Shown here: in pieces, positions 1 to 7,990 of the stretch | Layout: every line of letters starts with the position of its first letter | Numbering within the stretch: the first letter of the stretch is position 1 | From: Candidatus Desantisbacteria bacterium CG1_02_49_89 | GTDB lineage: Bacteria; Desantisbacteria; UBA1551 | NCBI GenBank assembly: GCA_001871075.1 | Contig: MNUP01000006.1 | Coordinates: 1 to 31,263, forward strand | DNA length: 31,263 bases | Direction: 5' to 3' | Program-made: the position numbers and the translations under genes | The notes under the pieces: generated by a model | What the model was told of the DNA's origin: nothing | The model's database searches: none | The model's input: the letters and a program-made list of their open reading frames with translations, nothing else

Positions 1-61
1 CCCACTTGTGTTCCGCAACATTCAAAAGCGGACATTTGGGAACCTTAAAACCGAACATTAA

Positions 62-190
62 TTAAAGATGGAACTCTCCAATTTTCTGCTCATCCTTTAA
101 AACAATAATCTTTCTGTTGGGGATAAGACCCACGGTTACTTCCTGTTCTGGAAATCGTCCTACTTTCCAGGTTCTGCCTTCGAGAGTACC
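62..190 (-). pseudogene. Transposase C-terminal remnant
   Basis: On the minus strand a frame of about 42 codons ends at a TAA (62-64) and reads GRTWKVGRFPEQEVTVG followed by LIPNRKIIVLKDEQKIGEF. This resembles the small beta-barrel tail of DDE transposases and integrases. Upstream the frame runs straight into the palindromic repeat at 186-245, so the rest of the gene is lost. No start codon or catalytic DDE core is present. Confidence 0.35.
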
Positions 191-245
191 CACCCCCCTC
201 ACCCTACCCCTCTCCCTCGAGGGGAGAGGATAAAGGAGAGGGTGA
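186..245. repeat. Dispersed palindromic CTCGAGG repeat, copy 1
   Basis: The arms TCTCCCTCGAGG and GGGGAGAGGAT surround a CTCGAGG centre, flanked by CCCTCACCCT and its inverse. A near-identical copy in opposite orientation lies at 25425-25483, where it encodes the tail of TrpG. It has no coding content of its own and probably forms a hairpin. It interrupts the transposase remnant here. Confidence 0.75.
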
Positions 246-350
246 TTATTACCTGATTTTTAAACCAGCCAGCCTAAATAATTTTCCCCCGGCTATGTGA
301 CACTTTGATTGTTCCCAATGTGACCTTTTGATTATTTCCGCACAGGAAAA

Positions 351-400
351 AACCCACTTGAGAACCCAGAGACGAAGACCCTGGCGTAGCTAGGGGCAAG
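351..400. repeat. Structured repeat family, copy 1 (truncated)
   Basis: This piece starts with the family signature AACCCACTTGAGAACCCAGA and GACGAAGACC, but the body is degenerate and ends at GGGGCAAG. It is followed by an iterated CTGAGGCG(T/A)AGC word (401-430) and a GTCCCGAT...ATCGGGAC hairpin (about 444-464). No gene lies in 191-679 apart from these repeats; an 85-codon frame here is an artefact of the iterated words. Confidence 0.5.
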
Positions 401-473
401 CTGAGGCGTAGCCTGAGGCGAAGCCGAAGTCCCTCCTGTTTTGTCCCGATTTTATATCGGGACTGGGGGGAGA

Positions 474-611
474 AAAACCCGCTTGAGGACCCAAAGACGC
501 AGACCCCAGCAGCATGTTCTAATCCCTGCAACCCCTTCGGGGTTCAACGCAGGGACCTACGAGTCAGAATCTTCGATCAATGACTCTGCGGAGAAATTAG
601 CAGGGGTCAAG
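474..611. repeat. Structured repeat family, copy 2 (full length)
   Basis: This copy of about 138 bp has a nested fold: GACCCC 502-507 with GGGGTC 603-608; CTAAT 519-523 with ATTAG 596-600; CCCTGC 524-529 with GCAGGG 549-554, enclosing an AACCCC/GGGGTT hairpin at 530-544; and GAGTCA 561-566 with TGACTC 581-586. That is a closing stem, a junction stem and two side hairpins. The same helices appear in copy 4 with compensatory changes. It could be a structured RNA or a miniature mobile element; the transcribed strand is unknown. Confidence 0.7.
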
Positions 612-679
612 TAAAAAAGTTGAAGTGAAAAATACAGGCTCAACAGTATTTTTTTAAATTTAATGCATCAACCCGTTAT

Positions 680-1090
680 TTAAGGTTTTTTAACTTCAAG
701 CCCTTCTATTTTTTTAAAATCTTTTTCATCATAGGTGTATACAGTAGTGAAGCCCCTTTCTAATCCCCAATAACCCATTACCGCGTCAGCAAATTTTATA
801 TTTTTTGTTTCATAGGCTGACAGAGCTTTTCTGAAGACTTCTTCGTTTTCCGTTTTTATTCCCGGCGTGTTTAAAATAGCCCCCACCAGCTCCACTGTGT
901 TTTGCCTGGAGTACTTATAAACTTTTTCCAGCACCCAGACTATTTCAAGAATCGTAACCGGAAGAAGATGAAGCGAGGACTCACGCTCGTTGGCGTTCTT
1001 GATAAGTTCAAGGCAGGACTTGATTTTTACCTCGTCATCCTTTATCAAGAGCCGCAGAATGATATTGGTGTCCAAGAATGCTTTACTCAT
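680..1090 (-). CDS. PIN-domain toxin (VapC-like ribonuclease)
   Basis: This 136-residue protein has the length and layout of VapC toxins, Mg-dependent ribonucleases of toxin-antitoxin modules. The acidic PIN residues are visible: D7 in FLDTNI, E49 in ILEIVW, D102 in KFADAV and D121 in TYDEKDF. It follows an AbrB-type antitoxin gene with an 8-base ATGAGTAA overlap, which implies translational coupling. The RNA target cannot be told from sequence. Function as a toxin is inferred from family and pairing. Confidence 0.88.
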   Translation of the reverse strand: MSKAFLDTNIILRLLIKDDEVKIKSCLELIKNANERESSLHLLPVTILEIVWVLEKVYKYSRQNTVELVGAILNTPGIKTENEEVFRKALSAYETKNIKFADAVMGYWGLERGFTTVYTYDEKDFKKIEGLEVKKP

Positions 1091-1313
1091 CTTTCATTGC
1101 CTCTTGTGTTGCCTTGTTCCTTATTTCTTCAATGCTCATCCCGGTGCCGGGCAGAGTCCCGACATAGTCGTAAATAGTCTTCCCTTTACTGAGGACTATT
1201 TTTTCTTTTTCTTCTACAAGCACAACAGCGTCTCCCAGGTGCAGGTTTAATTTTTTACGAATTAGCTTTGGGATAGTTATTTGATATTTTGGTAAAACTT
1301 TAACGCTTGTCAT
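1083..1313 (-). CDS. AbrB/MazE-type antitoxin
   Basis: This 76-residue protein opens with a swapped-hairpin AbrB DNA-binding domain (VKVLPKYQITIPKLIRKKLN, then HLGDAV). The tail with GMSIEEIRNKA is probably the toxin-binding segment. It is the partner of the overlapping PIN gene and, as in related modules, probably binds its own promoter as repressor, alone or with the toxin. The start is supported by an AGGAGG Shine-Dalgarno (complement of 1321-1327) and a strong promoter just upstream. Confidence 0.88.
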   Translation of the reverse strand: MTSVKVLPKYQITIPKLIRKKLNLHLGDAVVLVEEKEKIVLSKGKTIYDYVGTLPGTGMSIEEIRNKATQEAMKDE

Positions 1314-1355
1314 TTTAAATTCCTCCTGTTGAAATAGTCTATCCTACCATAAATT

Positions 1356-1383
1356 ATTATACTACAAAATTTCAATTTGTCAA
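1356..1383 (-). promoter_or_regulatory. Sigma70-type promoter of the toxin-antitoxin operon
   Basis: On the minus strand TTGACA (1383-1378) is separated by 16 bases from TATAAT (1361-1356). It lies about 45 bases upstream of the antitoxin start. The AT-rich spacer contains an AAATT/AATTT symmetry that could be an operator; that part is speculative. Confidence 0.8.
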
Positions 1384-1385
1384 GG

Positions 1386-1463
1386 AAAAAACCACACTTA
1401 TGAACCCCGAGACGCAGACCCCAGCAGCTTAATCCCGATTTATCGGGATTAGCAGGGGTCAAG
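1386..1463. repeat. Structured repeat family, copy 3 (short form)
   Basis: This copy has the same left signature (GAGACGCAGACCCCAGCAGC) and right end (AGCAGGGGTCAAG) as copies 2 and 4. The middle is replaced by one hairpin, TAATCCCGAT (1430-1439) with ATCGGGATTA (1442-1451). The closing stem GACCCC (1417-1422) with GGGGTC (1455-1460) is kept. It shows that the ends define the family and that the core can be swapped or lost. Confidence 0.7.
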
Positions 1464-1467
1464 AAAA

Positions 1468-1609
1468 AAAGCCCACTCATGAACCCAGAGACGAAGACCC
1501 CAGCAGCATGCTCCGATCCCCGTAGTTCAGATAGAACCGGAACTTAACACAGGGACCTACGAGTCAGAACAAAGCTAATGACTCTTCGGTCGGAGCAGCA
1601 GGGGTCAAG
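1468..1609. repeat. Structured repeat family, copy 4 (full length)
   Basis: Helices: GACCCC 1496-1501 with GGGGTC 1601-1606; GCTCCGA 1510-1516 with TCGGAGC 1590-1596; CCCCGT 1518-1523 with ACAGGG 1549-1554 (one mismatch) around AGTTC/GAACT at 1524-1528/1540-1544; GAGTCA 1561-1566 with TGACTC 1579-1584. The second and inner stems differ in sequence from copy 2 but still pair. The rest of 1314-1775 holds only repeat-like sequence and a TGCCAATATTGGCA palindrome (1668-1681); I see no gene there. Confidence 0.7.
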
Positions 1610-1775
1610 AAAAATCGGCTTCCTGGAAAAATATACTCTTCAGACATAGAGACGCAAACCCCGCAAATGCCAATATTGGCATACTGAACTATTCGCAAGC
1701 TTCCACCTAATAAACTTGGCGGACACGGCAAGTTCAGGGCAGGCCAGGGAATTGCATAAAATGCTTGTCAAATAC

Positions 1776-3779
1776 CTATATCCTTATGGATTTAAAAAAA
1801 TCCCTGACTTCCGATAGGTCCTCCGCGATACGGCATTCGGGCAAAGAGTTTATGAATATCCTGCCGTAATACCTGGTCCGGAGGCGCGGGTCAAGTATCG
1901 CCACCATCCCCTTGTCTTCCTTCGTCCTTATAAGCCTGCCGAACCCCTGCCTGAGCAACACCACAGCCCTGGGTATGTGGTAGTAAACAAACGGGTCCTT
2001 GCCTTCTGCCTGGAGCATTTCTGTCTTCGCCTCTGTCACAGGATCGTCCGGCACAGCGAACGGCAGCTTTGTTATTATAACGCACTCCAGGGCTTTGCCG
2101 GGCACGTCAACCCCCTGCCAGAAGGTCATTGTGCCGAAAAGCGCGAAACCCTTGCCCTCTTTCCTGTGCTTGAGGCCTTTCCGGAACTTTTCAAGCATTT
2201 TATACCTGGGCATTATACCCTGACACAATATTTCAACCGATTCCGTTTCCTTCAGCGACTCATAAACCTTTTCCATCATTTTATAGCTGGTGAAAAGGAC
2301 AAAGGTGCTTCCGCGTGTGATATCCAGTATCTTTTCTATTTCCGAAGTGACCTCAAGGGTATATGCGCCTGTTTCTTTGCCCGGGTCAGGCATGCTCCTG
2401 GGAACGTAGAGAAGGGCGTTCTCAATGAAATTGAAAGGCGAACCAAGCATAAGCTCTTCGGCATTTTCAATCCCCAGGCGTTCCCTGATGAACGCGAAGG
2501 AATTGCCTGCAGAAAGCGTTGCCGAGGTCAACACGACAGGCTTTGACCCGTCAAACACCTTTTCCCGCATCAGCCCGCTTATGTCAACAGGCAAAGCGTG
2601 CACGGAAAAACGCGGGTTCTTTTTCCTCACAGCTTCCGCCCAGAAAACGTATCCTTCCTGCTCCTGGCTTATGACCGCCTGAGCGCCCTTAGCGAAAAAC
2701 ACCGCGCGCATGGAAAGCGCCCCGATCTCTTTCTTATCCTCTGTATCCCTTACGGAATCCGCAAGGCTTTTGAGCGCGGCCGCAAGCTCTGCAAGGGGCT
2801 GGGTAAGGTTGTTGGGAACGAAATTCGGGGCCCTTATCCTGAAAATATTCTCGTCTTCCGGAAATTTATCAGCGACGTTTGAAAAAAAAGCGTCGGCCGC
2901 CTTTCTCGCGGCGGCTGTAAGCATTATGACATCTTCGGCCTTTTCCCCGCCCGGATGCTCAATCCTGGAAATAAACCCCCTGCCCGGCCTTGTCCCTGCT
3001 ATCGAATCAAAAAGGAATTTCAGCGCGGGGCTGGATATTTCTGCGCCAAGGTGGTCTGTGGCAACCTCCTCAACGCTGTGCGCTTCGTCGAAAACAACGG
3101 CGTCGTATTCGGGCAGGATCCTTTCACCCGCTGAAAGGTTGGCAAAGAACATGTGGTGGTTGGTAACAAGGACGCGGGCCGCGAACTCCCGCTTTTTCGC
3201 CCTGCGGTAAAAGCAATCCTCGTTGTGCGCGCATTTGTTTCCCATGCACAGGTCCGACTCCCTGCACACCTTGTACCGCAGAGATTCCGAGATCTCAAAA
3301 TCCATTTCCTGGAAAAGCCCGGTATCCGTCTTCGACGCACTCCATTCAAAGATGTCGTCCAGCTGCTTCTCTTCGGACCCGGAATCGAAAAACCCTCTCT
3401 GCCCCGTCCTTTCGAGCCTGCGCCTGCACAGGTAGTTCTGGCTCCCCACGCATAGCGCGCAGCTGAAATCCAGGCCCAGGGCCTTTTGCAGGAACGGTAT
3501 GTCCTTCTCTGTGAGCTGCTGCTGCAGGGCTTTCGTATACGTGGATATGACAACGCGGGTGTTCTGCTCAACCGCCCAGTATATCAAAGGGACTAAATAA
3601 GCAAGGCTCTTGCCAACGCCTGTGCCGGCTTCGACTATAAGGTTATTCTCTCCGTAGATAGCTTTGCATACCGCGGCTGACATCCGGATCTGCTCCAGAC
3701 GCGGCTCAAAACGCGGCAGGTGTTCTGCAATGGGGCCGTTTTCACCGAAGATCTTTTCAATTATTTCTAAGGTATTCAT
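1776..3779 (-). CDS. dinG: DinG/YoaA-family ATP-dependent DNA helicase
   Basis: This superfamily 2 helicase of the XPD/DinG group (667 residues) is a 5'-3' helicase expected to unwind damaged or structured DNA. Walker A is GTGVGKS (residues 52-58), the DEAH box is in VVFDEAHSVEE, and motifs VTNHHMFFAN, LTSATLS and QGFGRLIRTKEDKG follow. Four cysteines likely to hold the Fe-S cluster lie in SQNYLC and in VCRESDLCMGNKC. I start at ATG 3779; the upstream in-frame TTG (3809) only lengthens the overlap with the carboxypeptidase gene. No clear Shine-Dalgarno is seen, and the 23-base overlap suggests coupling. The symbol is by family; exact orthology to E. coli DinG is not certain. Confidence 0.88.
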   Translation of the reverse strand: MNTLEIIEKIFGENGPIAEHLPRFEPRLEQIRMSAAVCKAIYGENNLIVEAGTGVGKSLAYLVPLIYWAVEQNTRVVISTYTKALQQQLTEKDIPFLQKALGLDFSCALCVGSQNYLCRRRLERTGQRGFFDSGSEEKQLDDIFEWSASKTDTGLFQEMDFEISESLRYKVCRESDLCMGNKCAHNEDCFYRRAKKREFAARVLVTNHHMFFANLSAGERILPEYDAVVFDEAHSVEEVATDHLGAEISSPALKFLFDSIAGTRPGRGFISRIEHPGGEKAEDVIMLTAAARKAADAFFSNVADKFPEDENIFRIRAPNFVPNNLTQPLAELAAALKSLADSVRDTEDKKEIGALSMRAVFFAKGAQAVISQEQEGYVFWAEAVRKKNPRFSVHALPVDISGLMREKVFDGSKPVVLTSATLSAGNSFAFIRERLGIENAEELMLGSPFNFIENALLYVPRSMPDPGKETGAYTLEVTSEIEKILDITRGSTFVLFTSYKMMEKVYESLKETESVEILCQGIMPRYKMLEKFRKGLKHRKEGKGFALFGTMTFWQGVDVPGKALECVIITKLPFAVPDDPVTEAKTEMLQAEGKDPFVYYHIPRAVVLLRQGFGRLIRTKEDKGMVAILDPRLRTRYYGRIFINSLPECRIAEDLSEVRDFFKSIRI

Positions 3780-4644
3780 CGAAGCGGAATTTCGCGAAGG
3801 CAAAATCAAGCATGCGGGGAGAATCCTTCCATATGTCCTTTGAACCGAGTAGTATGCAAATAACCTCGCGGCCGTCCCTTTTGCAGGTGACGGTTATGCA
3901 TTTGCCCGCCTGCTTGGTGTAACCGGTCTTGACGCCGCTGACGCCGTCATACATGAAAAGCATCCTGTTCACGTTCTTAAGGTGCCTTTTGCGGACATAG
4001 TTTCCCGTCCATTTTATGTCCGCCTCTTTCATCTGCACGATCTCCCTGAAAACCGGGTTCTCAAGGGCGTACCGCGTTATTTTGAGTATGTCATAGGCAG
4101 TGGAGAAATTAGAGCTGTTTACTTCCAGGCCGTGGCAGTTGGTGAACACGGTGTTGTCCGCCCCTAGTTCCTCCGCCTTCCTGTTCATCATTGTGACGAA
4201 TTCATCCTCGCTCTTCTTCACGCTTTCAGCCGCGTAAAGAGCTGCGTCGTTCCTTGACTCAAGCATAAACGCCAGCAGGAGGTCCCTTACGGATATCTTC
4301 TGGTCCTTCCTAAGGTTCAGGAGCCACGAGTTAAGTGTCCTGTCAGTCCTGCGGATCCTCACAACCTCGTCCAGTCCCTTGTTTTCAAGCAGGACCACTG
4401 TTGTCATGATCTTCGCAAGGCTCGCGATCTGGCGTATCACGCCCGCGTCCTTCTCGTATATGATCTTCCCGGTGTTCAGGTCGGCTATGAGCGCGGATTG
4501 CGCGGATATTTCCGGGGGATCTCCGACCGCGGCTGCAAGCATACTTAATTCATCGCCTTCCGGAACGCTCATCATCGACGTTGACCTTGAGCCTGCGGCC
4601 ATTAACCCGGCCAGAATAATAGAAATCAGTATTGCCTTTTTCAT
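3757..4644 (-). CDS. D-alanyl-D-alanine carboxypeptidase (peptidase S11, PBP5/6 type)
   Basis: This periplasmic penicillin-binding enzyme trims the terminal D-Ala from peptidoglycan pentapeptides. All three active-site motifs are present: S-x-x-K in ASLAKIM, S-x-N as SRN in MLESRNDAA, and KTG in SGVKTGYT. The N-terminus MKKAILISIILAGLMAAG is a signal peptide. At 295 residues it lacks the C-terminal beta domain and amphipathic anchor of PBP5, so it may be soluble in the periplasm. ATG 4644, preceded by AGGTGGG, is preferred over TTG 4665, which lies in an AACC-word repeat. It sits downstream of the DUF47 gene and overlaps the helicase gene. Confidence 0.92.
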   Translation of the reverse strand: MKKAILISIILAGLMAAGSRSTSMMSVPEGDELSMLAAAVGDPPEISAQSALIADLNTGKIIYEKDAGVIRQIASLAKIMTTVVLLENKGLDEVVRIRRTDRTLNSWLLNLRKDQKISVRDLLLAFMLESRNDAALYAAESVKKSEDEFVTMMNRKAEELGADNTVFTNCHGLEVNSSNFSTAYDILKITRYALENPVFREIVQMKEADIKWTGNYVRKRHLKNVNRMLFMYDGVSGVKTGYTKQAGKCITVTCKRDGREVICILLGSKDIWKDSPRMLDFAFAKFRFDEYLRNN

Positions 4645-4655
4645 CTTTTCCCACC

Positions 4656-4690
4656 TAACCAACAAACCAACTAATTAACCAACCAACTAG
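4656..4690. repeat. Iterated AACC word repeat
   Basis: A run of imperfect 4-base AACC/AACT units fills the gap between the DUF47 and carboxypeptidase genes. It is one of about a dozen different word-like repeats in the window, each made of 4-11 base units. Confidence 0.6.
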
Positions 4691-4699
4691 TTTTTGACG

Positions 4700-5365
4700 T
4701 CAGGATTTTACTATCAGAAGGCGCACGAGGTCTGCCGCGTCCTCCGCCCTGTCACTCACCCCTTCTATGCAGTTTATCAATTCCAGGGCCATAATGAGGG
4801 TCGGGGTGTCAAAGCTTCCCTTCATTAGCATGCCGCGAAGTTCCTGGGTGCAATCATCTCCCTTTTCTTCGAGTGTTTCAACCTCGGTGCAAAGGCTAAG
4901 GACCTTTTTCACGTCTTTCGCCATGTATAAAATCGCCTCGCTTAATTTACTGACAGCCTGGACCCCGATATCGGCGAATTCCACCATTTTCCTGCACATT
5001 TCATCGGAAAATTTCTTATCGAACACTTTCAGCAGTCTTGCCCCGGCGTTCGCCCAGTCCGCTATGTTATCCAGGGCCTTGCCAAGGTGGACCAGGTCTT
5101 CCCTGTCAGGCGGCATGAACATGCCCTCTGAAAGATGGTCCATTACCTCCCTGCGGATCATGTCAGCCTCGTGCTCAGCGACAGACACTTCCTTTATTTT
5201 CTCGTGGCAGGCGGGAATGTTGCCTGTTTCAAAAAGCTCGAACGCCTCTTTCATTTTTGTCACTGTCTCGGAAACTTTTTCGATCTGTTTCTGGGCGTTG
5301 CCCATGGCCTCTTTTTCTTTTTCCATGCCGAACCAGCCCAAGATATTCCTTTGTTCTCCGCGCAT
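4700..5365 (-). CDS. PhoU-like DUF47 protein, partner of Pit
   Basis: This 221-residue all-helical protein belongs to the DUF47 (PhoU-related) family, whose genes typically adjoin pit transporters and are thought to modulate phosphate uptake. Helical repeats carry acidic/His metal-ligand-like stretches such as VAEHEADMIRREVMDHL and EEKGDDCTQELR. The start is ATG 5365, with a strong AGGGAGG Shine-Dalgarno 5 bases upstream. A longer frame to 5428 exists only because an 8-base word repeat (5396-5431) happens to be open. It lies 70 bases after pit in the same direction, so co-transcription is likely. Confidence 0.9.
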   Translation of the reverse strand: MRGEQRNILGWFGMEKEKEAMGNAQKQIEKVSETVTKMKEAFELFETGNIPACHEKIKEVSVAEHEADMIRREVMDHLSEGMFMPPDREDLVHLGKALDNIADWANAGARLLKVFDKKFSDEMCRKMVEFADIGVQAVSKLSEAILYMAKDVKKVLSLCTEVETLEEKGDDCTQELRGMLMKGSFDTPTLIMALELINCIEGVSDRAEDAADLVRLLIVKS

Positions 5366-5395
5366 ATAACCTCCCTTAAAAATTCCTTGTTTTTG

Positions 5396-5431
5396 CTCTG
5401 ACACGTTGATACGTTGACACGCTGACACGCA
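5396..5431. repeat. Iterated ACGTGTCA 8-base word repeat
   Basis: On the minus strand about four 8-base units (GCGTGTCA, GCGTGTCA, ACGTATCA, ACGTGTCA) lie between pit and the DUF47 gene. The same word occurs inside trpG (about 25178-25204), so the two loci share a dispersed sequence. Confidence 0.7.
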
Positions 5432-5435
5432 GTTA

Positions 5436-6374
5436 TTAAAAAAGGCGCATCAGCACGTAGCTTAATAATCCGGTAAGCACGGGGGTCAGCACCCAGGCGA
5501 AAATTATATCCTTTAGCAGCTTCATATTAACGCCCACGATCCCCCTTGCAAGCCCTACTCCGGCAACCGCCCCCACTATCGCGTGGCTTGTGGACACAGG
5601 CATTTTCATATACGTGAAGAAGTGGACTGTTATGGCTGTACCGAGGTTCGCGTATATCGCCATTATTTTTGTCATGCGCGTGATATTGAACCCCACGTTT
5701 ACCGCGACCCTGGCGCCGAAAGTCATCACGCCCAGGTACATGCTTAAACCCCCGAGCGCGCACGCGGCAAGGATCGGCAATATTTTACTGCCGGATAAAA
5801 GCGCTATGGAATTCCCCACGTCGTTGGCACCCCAGCTGTACGCCACGTAGCAGCTGCTTATTGTCATCAGGACCGCGGTGGCCATGGAGAATCCTTTTTC
5901 CCAGTTGAACTTTGTAAGTATAAACCACAATGCGATAAAGATCAGGAATGAAACAAGGCAGGCGCCAGTGGGAGTGGTAAACCAGCATAAAATTATCTTC
6001 CACATCGAGTTCCAGTTCACAGGAGCCTTTATTGCCAGCCCGACCCCGATGATCGAACCTACCACCGCGTGGCTGCTGCTCACCGGAAGCCCGAAATAAG
6101 AGGCAAAAAACATCCATATCCCCATGCCTATCATCCCTATCGCCGCGGCTTTGGCGCTCAGATAGCTTGCGGGGATAATGCCGCTTCCAAGGGTCTGGCT
6201 GACCTTCCCTCCTTCAAGCAGGGCTCCTGCAAGCGCGCAGGAACCGCACAGGATCATGGCAGTTCCGACCTTGCCGATGCGCGCGCCTATCCACGTTCCG
6301 AATGAATTGGCACCGTCGTTCGCCCCTATCGCCCAGCCGTTAAAAACCGAAACAAGAATCGCGATCATTTCCAT
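5436..6374 (-). CDS. pit: PiT-family inorganic phosphate transporter
   Basis: This 312-residue integral membrane protein takes up inorganic phosphate (usually as metal phosphate) with a cation gradient. The two PiT signature repeats are visible: GANDGANSFGTWIGA near the N-terminus and WGANDVGNSIALLSG in the second half, each followed by hydrophobic helices and PVSSSHAVVG / PVSTSHAIVGAVAG pairs. ATG 6374 is chosen; TTG 6404 in the same frame is less likely. A promoter lies at 6440-6467. With the DUF47 protein it forms the usual low-affinity phosphate pair. Confidence 0.93.
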   Translation of the reverse strand: MEMIAILVSVFNGWAIGANDGANSFGTWIGARIGKVGTAMILCGSCALAGALLEGGKVSQTLGSGIIPASYLSAKAAAIGMIGMGIWMFFASYFGLPVSSSHAVVGSIIGVGLAIKAPVNWNSMWKIILCWFTTPTGACLVSFLIFIALWFILTKFNWEKGFSMATAVLMTISSCYVAYSWGANDVGNSIALLSGSKILPILAACALGGLSMYLGVMTFGARVAVNVGFNITRMTKIMAIYANLGTAITVHFFTYMKMPVSTSHAIVGAVAGVGLARGIVGVNMKLLKDIIFAWVLTPVLTGLLSYVLMRLF

Positions 6375-6439
6375 ACTGTATATCCGTGATCCCTTAGAGC
6401 GCAAATGAATAAAGTATATGCTATAAAAAAATAAGTAGG

Positions 6440-6467
6440 ATTATAGCACAAATCACAAAAAAGTCAA
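6440..6467 (-). promoter_or_regulatory. Sigma70-type promoter of the pit operon
   Basis: On the minus strand TTGACT (6467-6462), 16 bases, then TATAAT (6445-6440), about 65 bases before the pit start. No phosphate box was recognised. Confidence 0.75.
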
Positions 6468-6482
6468 GTAAGTATCCTGAAT

Positions 6483-7949
6483 TTATTTCTGTATCGTTAT
6501 TTCCACCCTGCGATTTTTAATTCGTCCTTCCTCACTAGTATTGAGCGCAATTGGTTTTTTCTCTCCATATCCTTTCTTTATCAATTTCTCGTCAGGTATA
6601 TCTTGTTTTACAAAATATTGCGCTACATTTTCAGCCCTGTCCTTAGAAAGCTCTAAGTTTGAAGGATATTTCGCTTTCAATCGCGGACTAATTGGCACGT
6701 TATCCGTGTGCCCCTCAATAAGAATAATTGACCCTGGATAAGCTTTTAACGCGTTTGTAATCAGGTCAAGCGCCTCATAACTCTCGGGGAGTATTTCGGC
6801 GCTGCCTGAAGCAAATCTGATCGCGGATTCCTGTGCTACTATAATAATTTTTTCATTATCTTCCGTTAGAATTAATCCTTCCAGTTTTTTCAAATCTTCC
6901 AGTGCTTTTTGATGCTCGCGCAGAAGTTTTTCAAGTTCTTCTTTTGCGCGTTTTTCCTTTTCTCTCTCAAGTCTTTCTTTTTCCCATCTATCCGCATCGC
7001 CAAAGAGGAAAGAAAGCGAAACCCACGCACCGCCCGTAAAGAACTCTGTTGAAGAATGATATGGAAGCGCAAATGCGCAATCTAATTTCCAGTCTGTCTT
7101 TTTAATGTTGTTTGATTTAACGCTTCCTCCAAAAACAAATGAAAAATCTCCATCGCCGCCTATTTTTGTTCCTGCGCGCACTCCCAAAATATTGTCCTGT
7201 ATAATTTTTTTTAAACCTTCTGTTTGTTTAAACCATGTTTCATAACCCAAGTTTAATTTAAAATCGCCGTTTCCTCTTATCGCTATGTCAGTTGAGCCCA
7301 CGATGTTATTAAAAACAGAAAAGCCATCAAATTTATAACCTGCTCCTGCTCTAAAACCCCATATTCCTGTTCCTATCTCAGTGCAAGAAATACCCACGCT
7401 TAATTTTTCAGTCTTTAGAGGCTTAAAAAAACAAGCCAAATCAGCGCTTAAATCTGCCGGAAATCTCTCGTCAAAGAACCTGCTGTCAGAAATTGCGGAA
7501 ATTGTTCTTGTATTATCAGGATAATTCTTAGAACACATTTTTAAAGTAACACCCCAGGATATTTTGGGATTTATTATCCCACAATAAGAAAGTCCCAAAA
7601 TGTTCTCTCTGTAACGAGCGGAAAGATTCACGCCACGGCTGAGGAGAGATATCCCAACATGCCCTATCTCAGAAATGCGGTTTACATAGCCTATGAATCC
7701 ATACAGGCTGTTTCCAGAGAGATGAAATAGATAAGAACCGTTTACTAGTAGTTCCGGGCGAGTAATTTGGAATAAACCTGCGGGGTTGTAGAAAAGAGTG
7801 GATGCGTCATCAGCAACCGCAATAAAAGCTCCCCCCATTCCAATACTGCGGGCACTAATGCTTAGGTCCTCAAAAGCAGCGTAACCGCCAGAGCAAAACG
7901 CAAAATATAAAATGCAGAATGTAAGTAATAAAATTTTGAGCTTCATCAT
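6483..7949 (-). CDS. Outer-membrane beta-barrel (PorV/UPF0164-like) fused to OmpA peptidoglycan-binding domain
   Basis: The 488-residue protein has four parts: a signal peptide (residues 1-24), a barrel domain starting with ARSIGMGGAFIAVADD and FYNPAGL, as in PorV/FadL-like proteins, a charged coiled coil (about 320-360, KERLEREKEKRAKEELEKLL), and a C-terminal OmpA domain (about 365-488; EGHTDNVPI, NLELSKDRAENVAQYF, GRIKNRRVEITIQ). It probably anchors the outer membrane to peptidoglycan. GGAGGTG precedes a double ATG (7949/7946). It lies 42 bases after the AsnB-like gene and is probably co-transcribed. The hydrophobic core FCILYFAFC is encoded by a sequence resembling the window's GCATTTTGC word repeat. 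Confidence 0.85.
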   Translation of the reverse strand: MMKLKILLLTFCILYFAFCSGGYAAFEDLSISARSIGMGGAFIAVADDASTLFYNPAGLFQITRPELLVNGSYLFHLSGNSLYGFIGYVNRISEIGHVGISLLSRGVNLSARYRENILGLSYCGIINPKISWGVTLKMCSKNYPDNTRTISAISDSRFFDERFPADLSADLACFFKPLKTEKLSVGISCTEIGTGIWGFRAGAGYKFDGFSVFNNIVGSTDIAIRGNGDFKLNLGYETWFKQTEGLKKIIQDNILGVRAGTKIGGDGDFSFVFGGSVKSNNIKKTDWKLDCAFALPYHSSTEFFTGGAWVSLSFLFGDADRWEKERLEREKEKRAKEELEKLLREHQKALEDLKKLEGLILTEDNEKIIIVAQESAIRFASGSAEILPESYEALDLITNALKAYPGSIILIEGHTDNVPISPRLKAKYPSNLELSKDRAENVAQYFVKQDIPDEKLIKKGYGEKKPIALNTSEEGRIKNRRVEITIQK

Positions 7950-7990
7950 ACACCTCCAATAATTTTTTTAATTCTGGCTTTATATCAAAA

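Larger units (their letters stand above)
8..346. mobile_element. Derelict insertion sequence (IS21-like ends, low certainty)
   Basis: Two inverted ends face each other. The left end at 8-43 and the reverse complement of 311-346 both finish in the same short string (TTGGGAAC) after a shared CAAAAG core. The right end carries two direct copies of an AATCAAA-GTCACA-like word (about 296-332), the kind of repeated transposase-binding site found in IS21 ends. Between the ends only a C-terminal fragment of a transposase-like reading frame and a palindromic repeat remain. No intact transposase is present, so this is a decayed or internally deleted element. The family assignment is tentative. Confidence 0.4.

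Noticed and set aside
274-531. 85-codon minus-strand frame with an Arg-Leu repeat
   Set aside because: It is created by the iterated CTGAGGCG word and two structured repeat copies; no start context or homology.
1977-3455. Long plus-strand frames opposite the DinG-like helicase
   Set aside because: Antisense shadows of a conserved gene with clear helicase motifs on the other strand; none shows a ribosome site or family motif.
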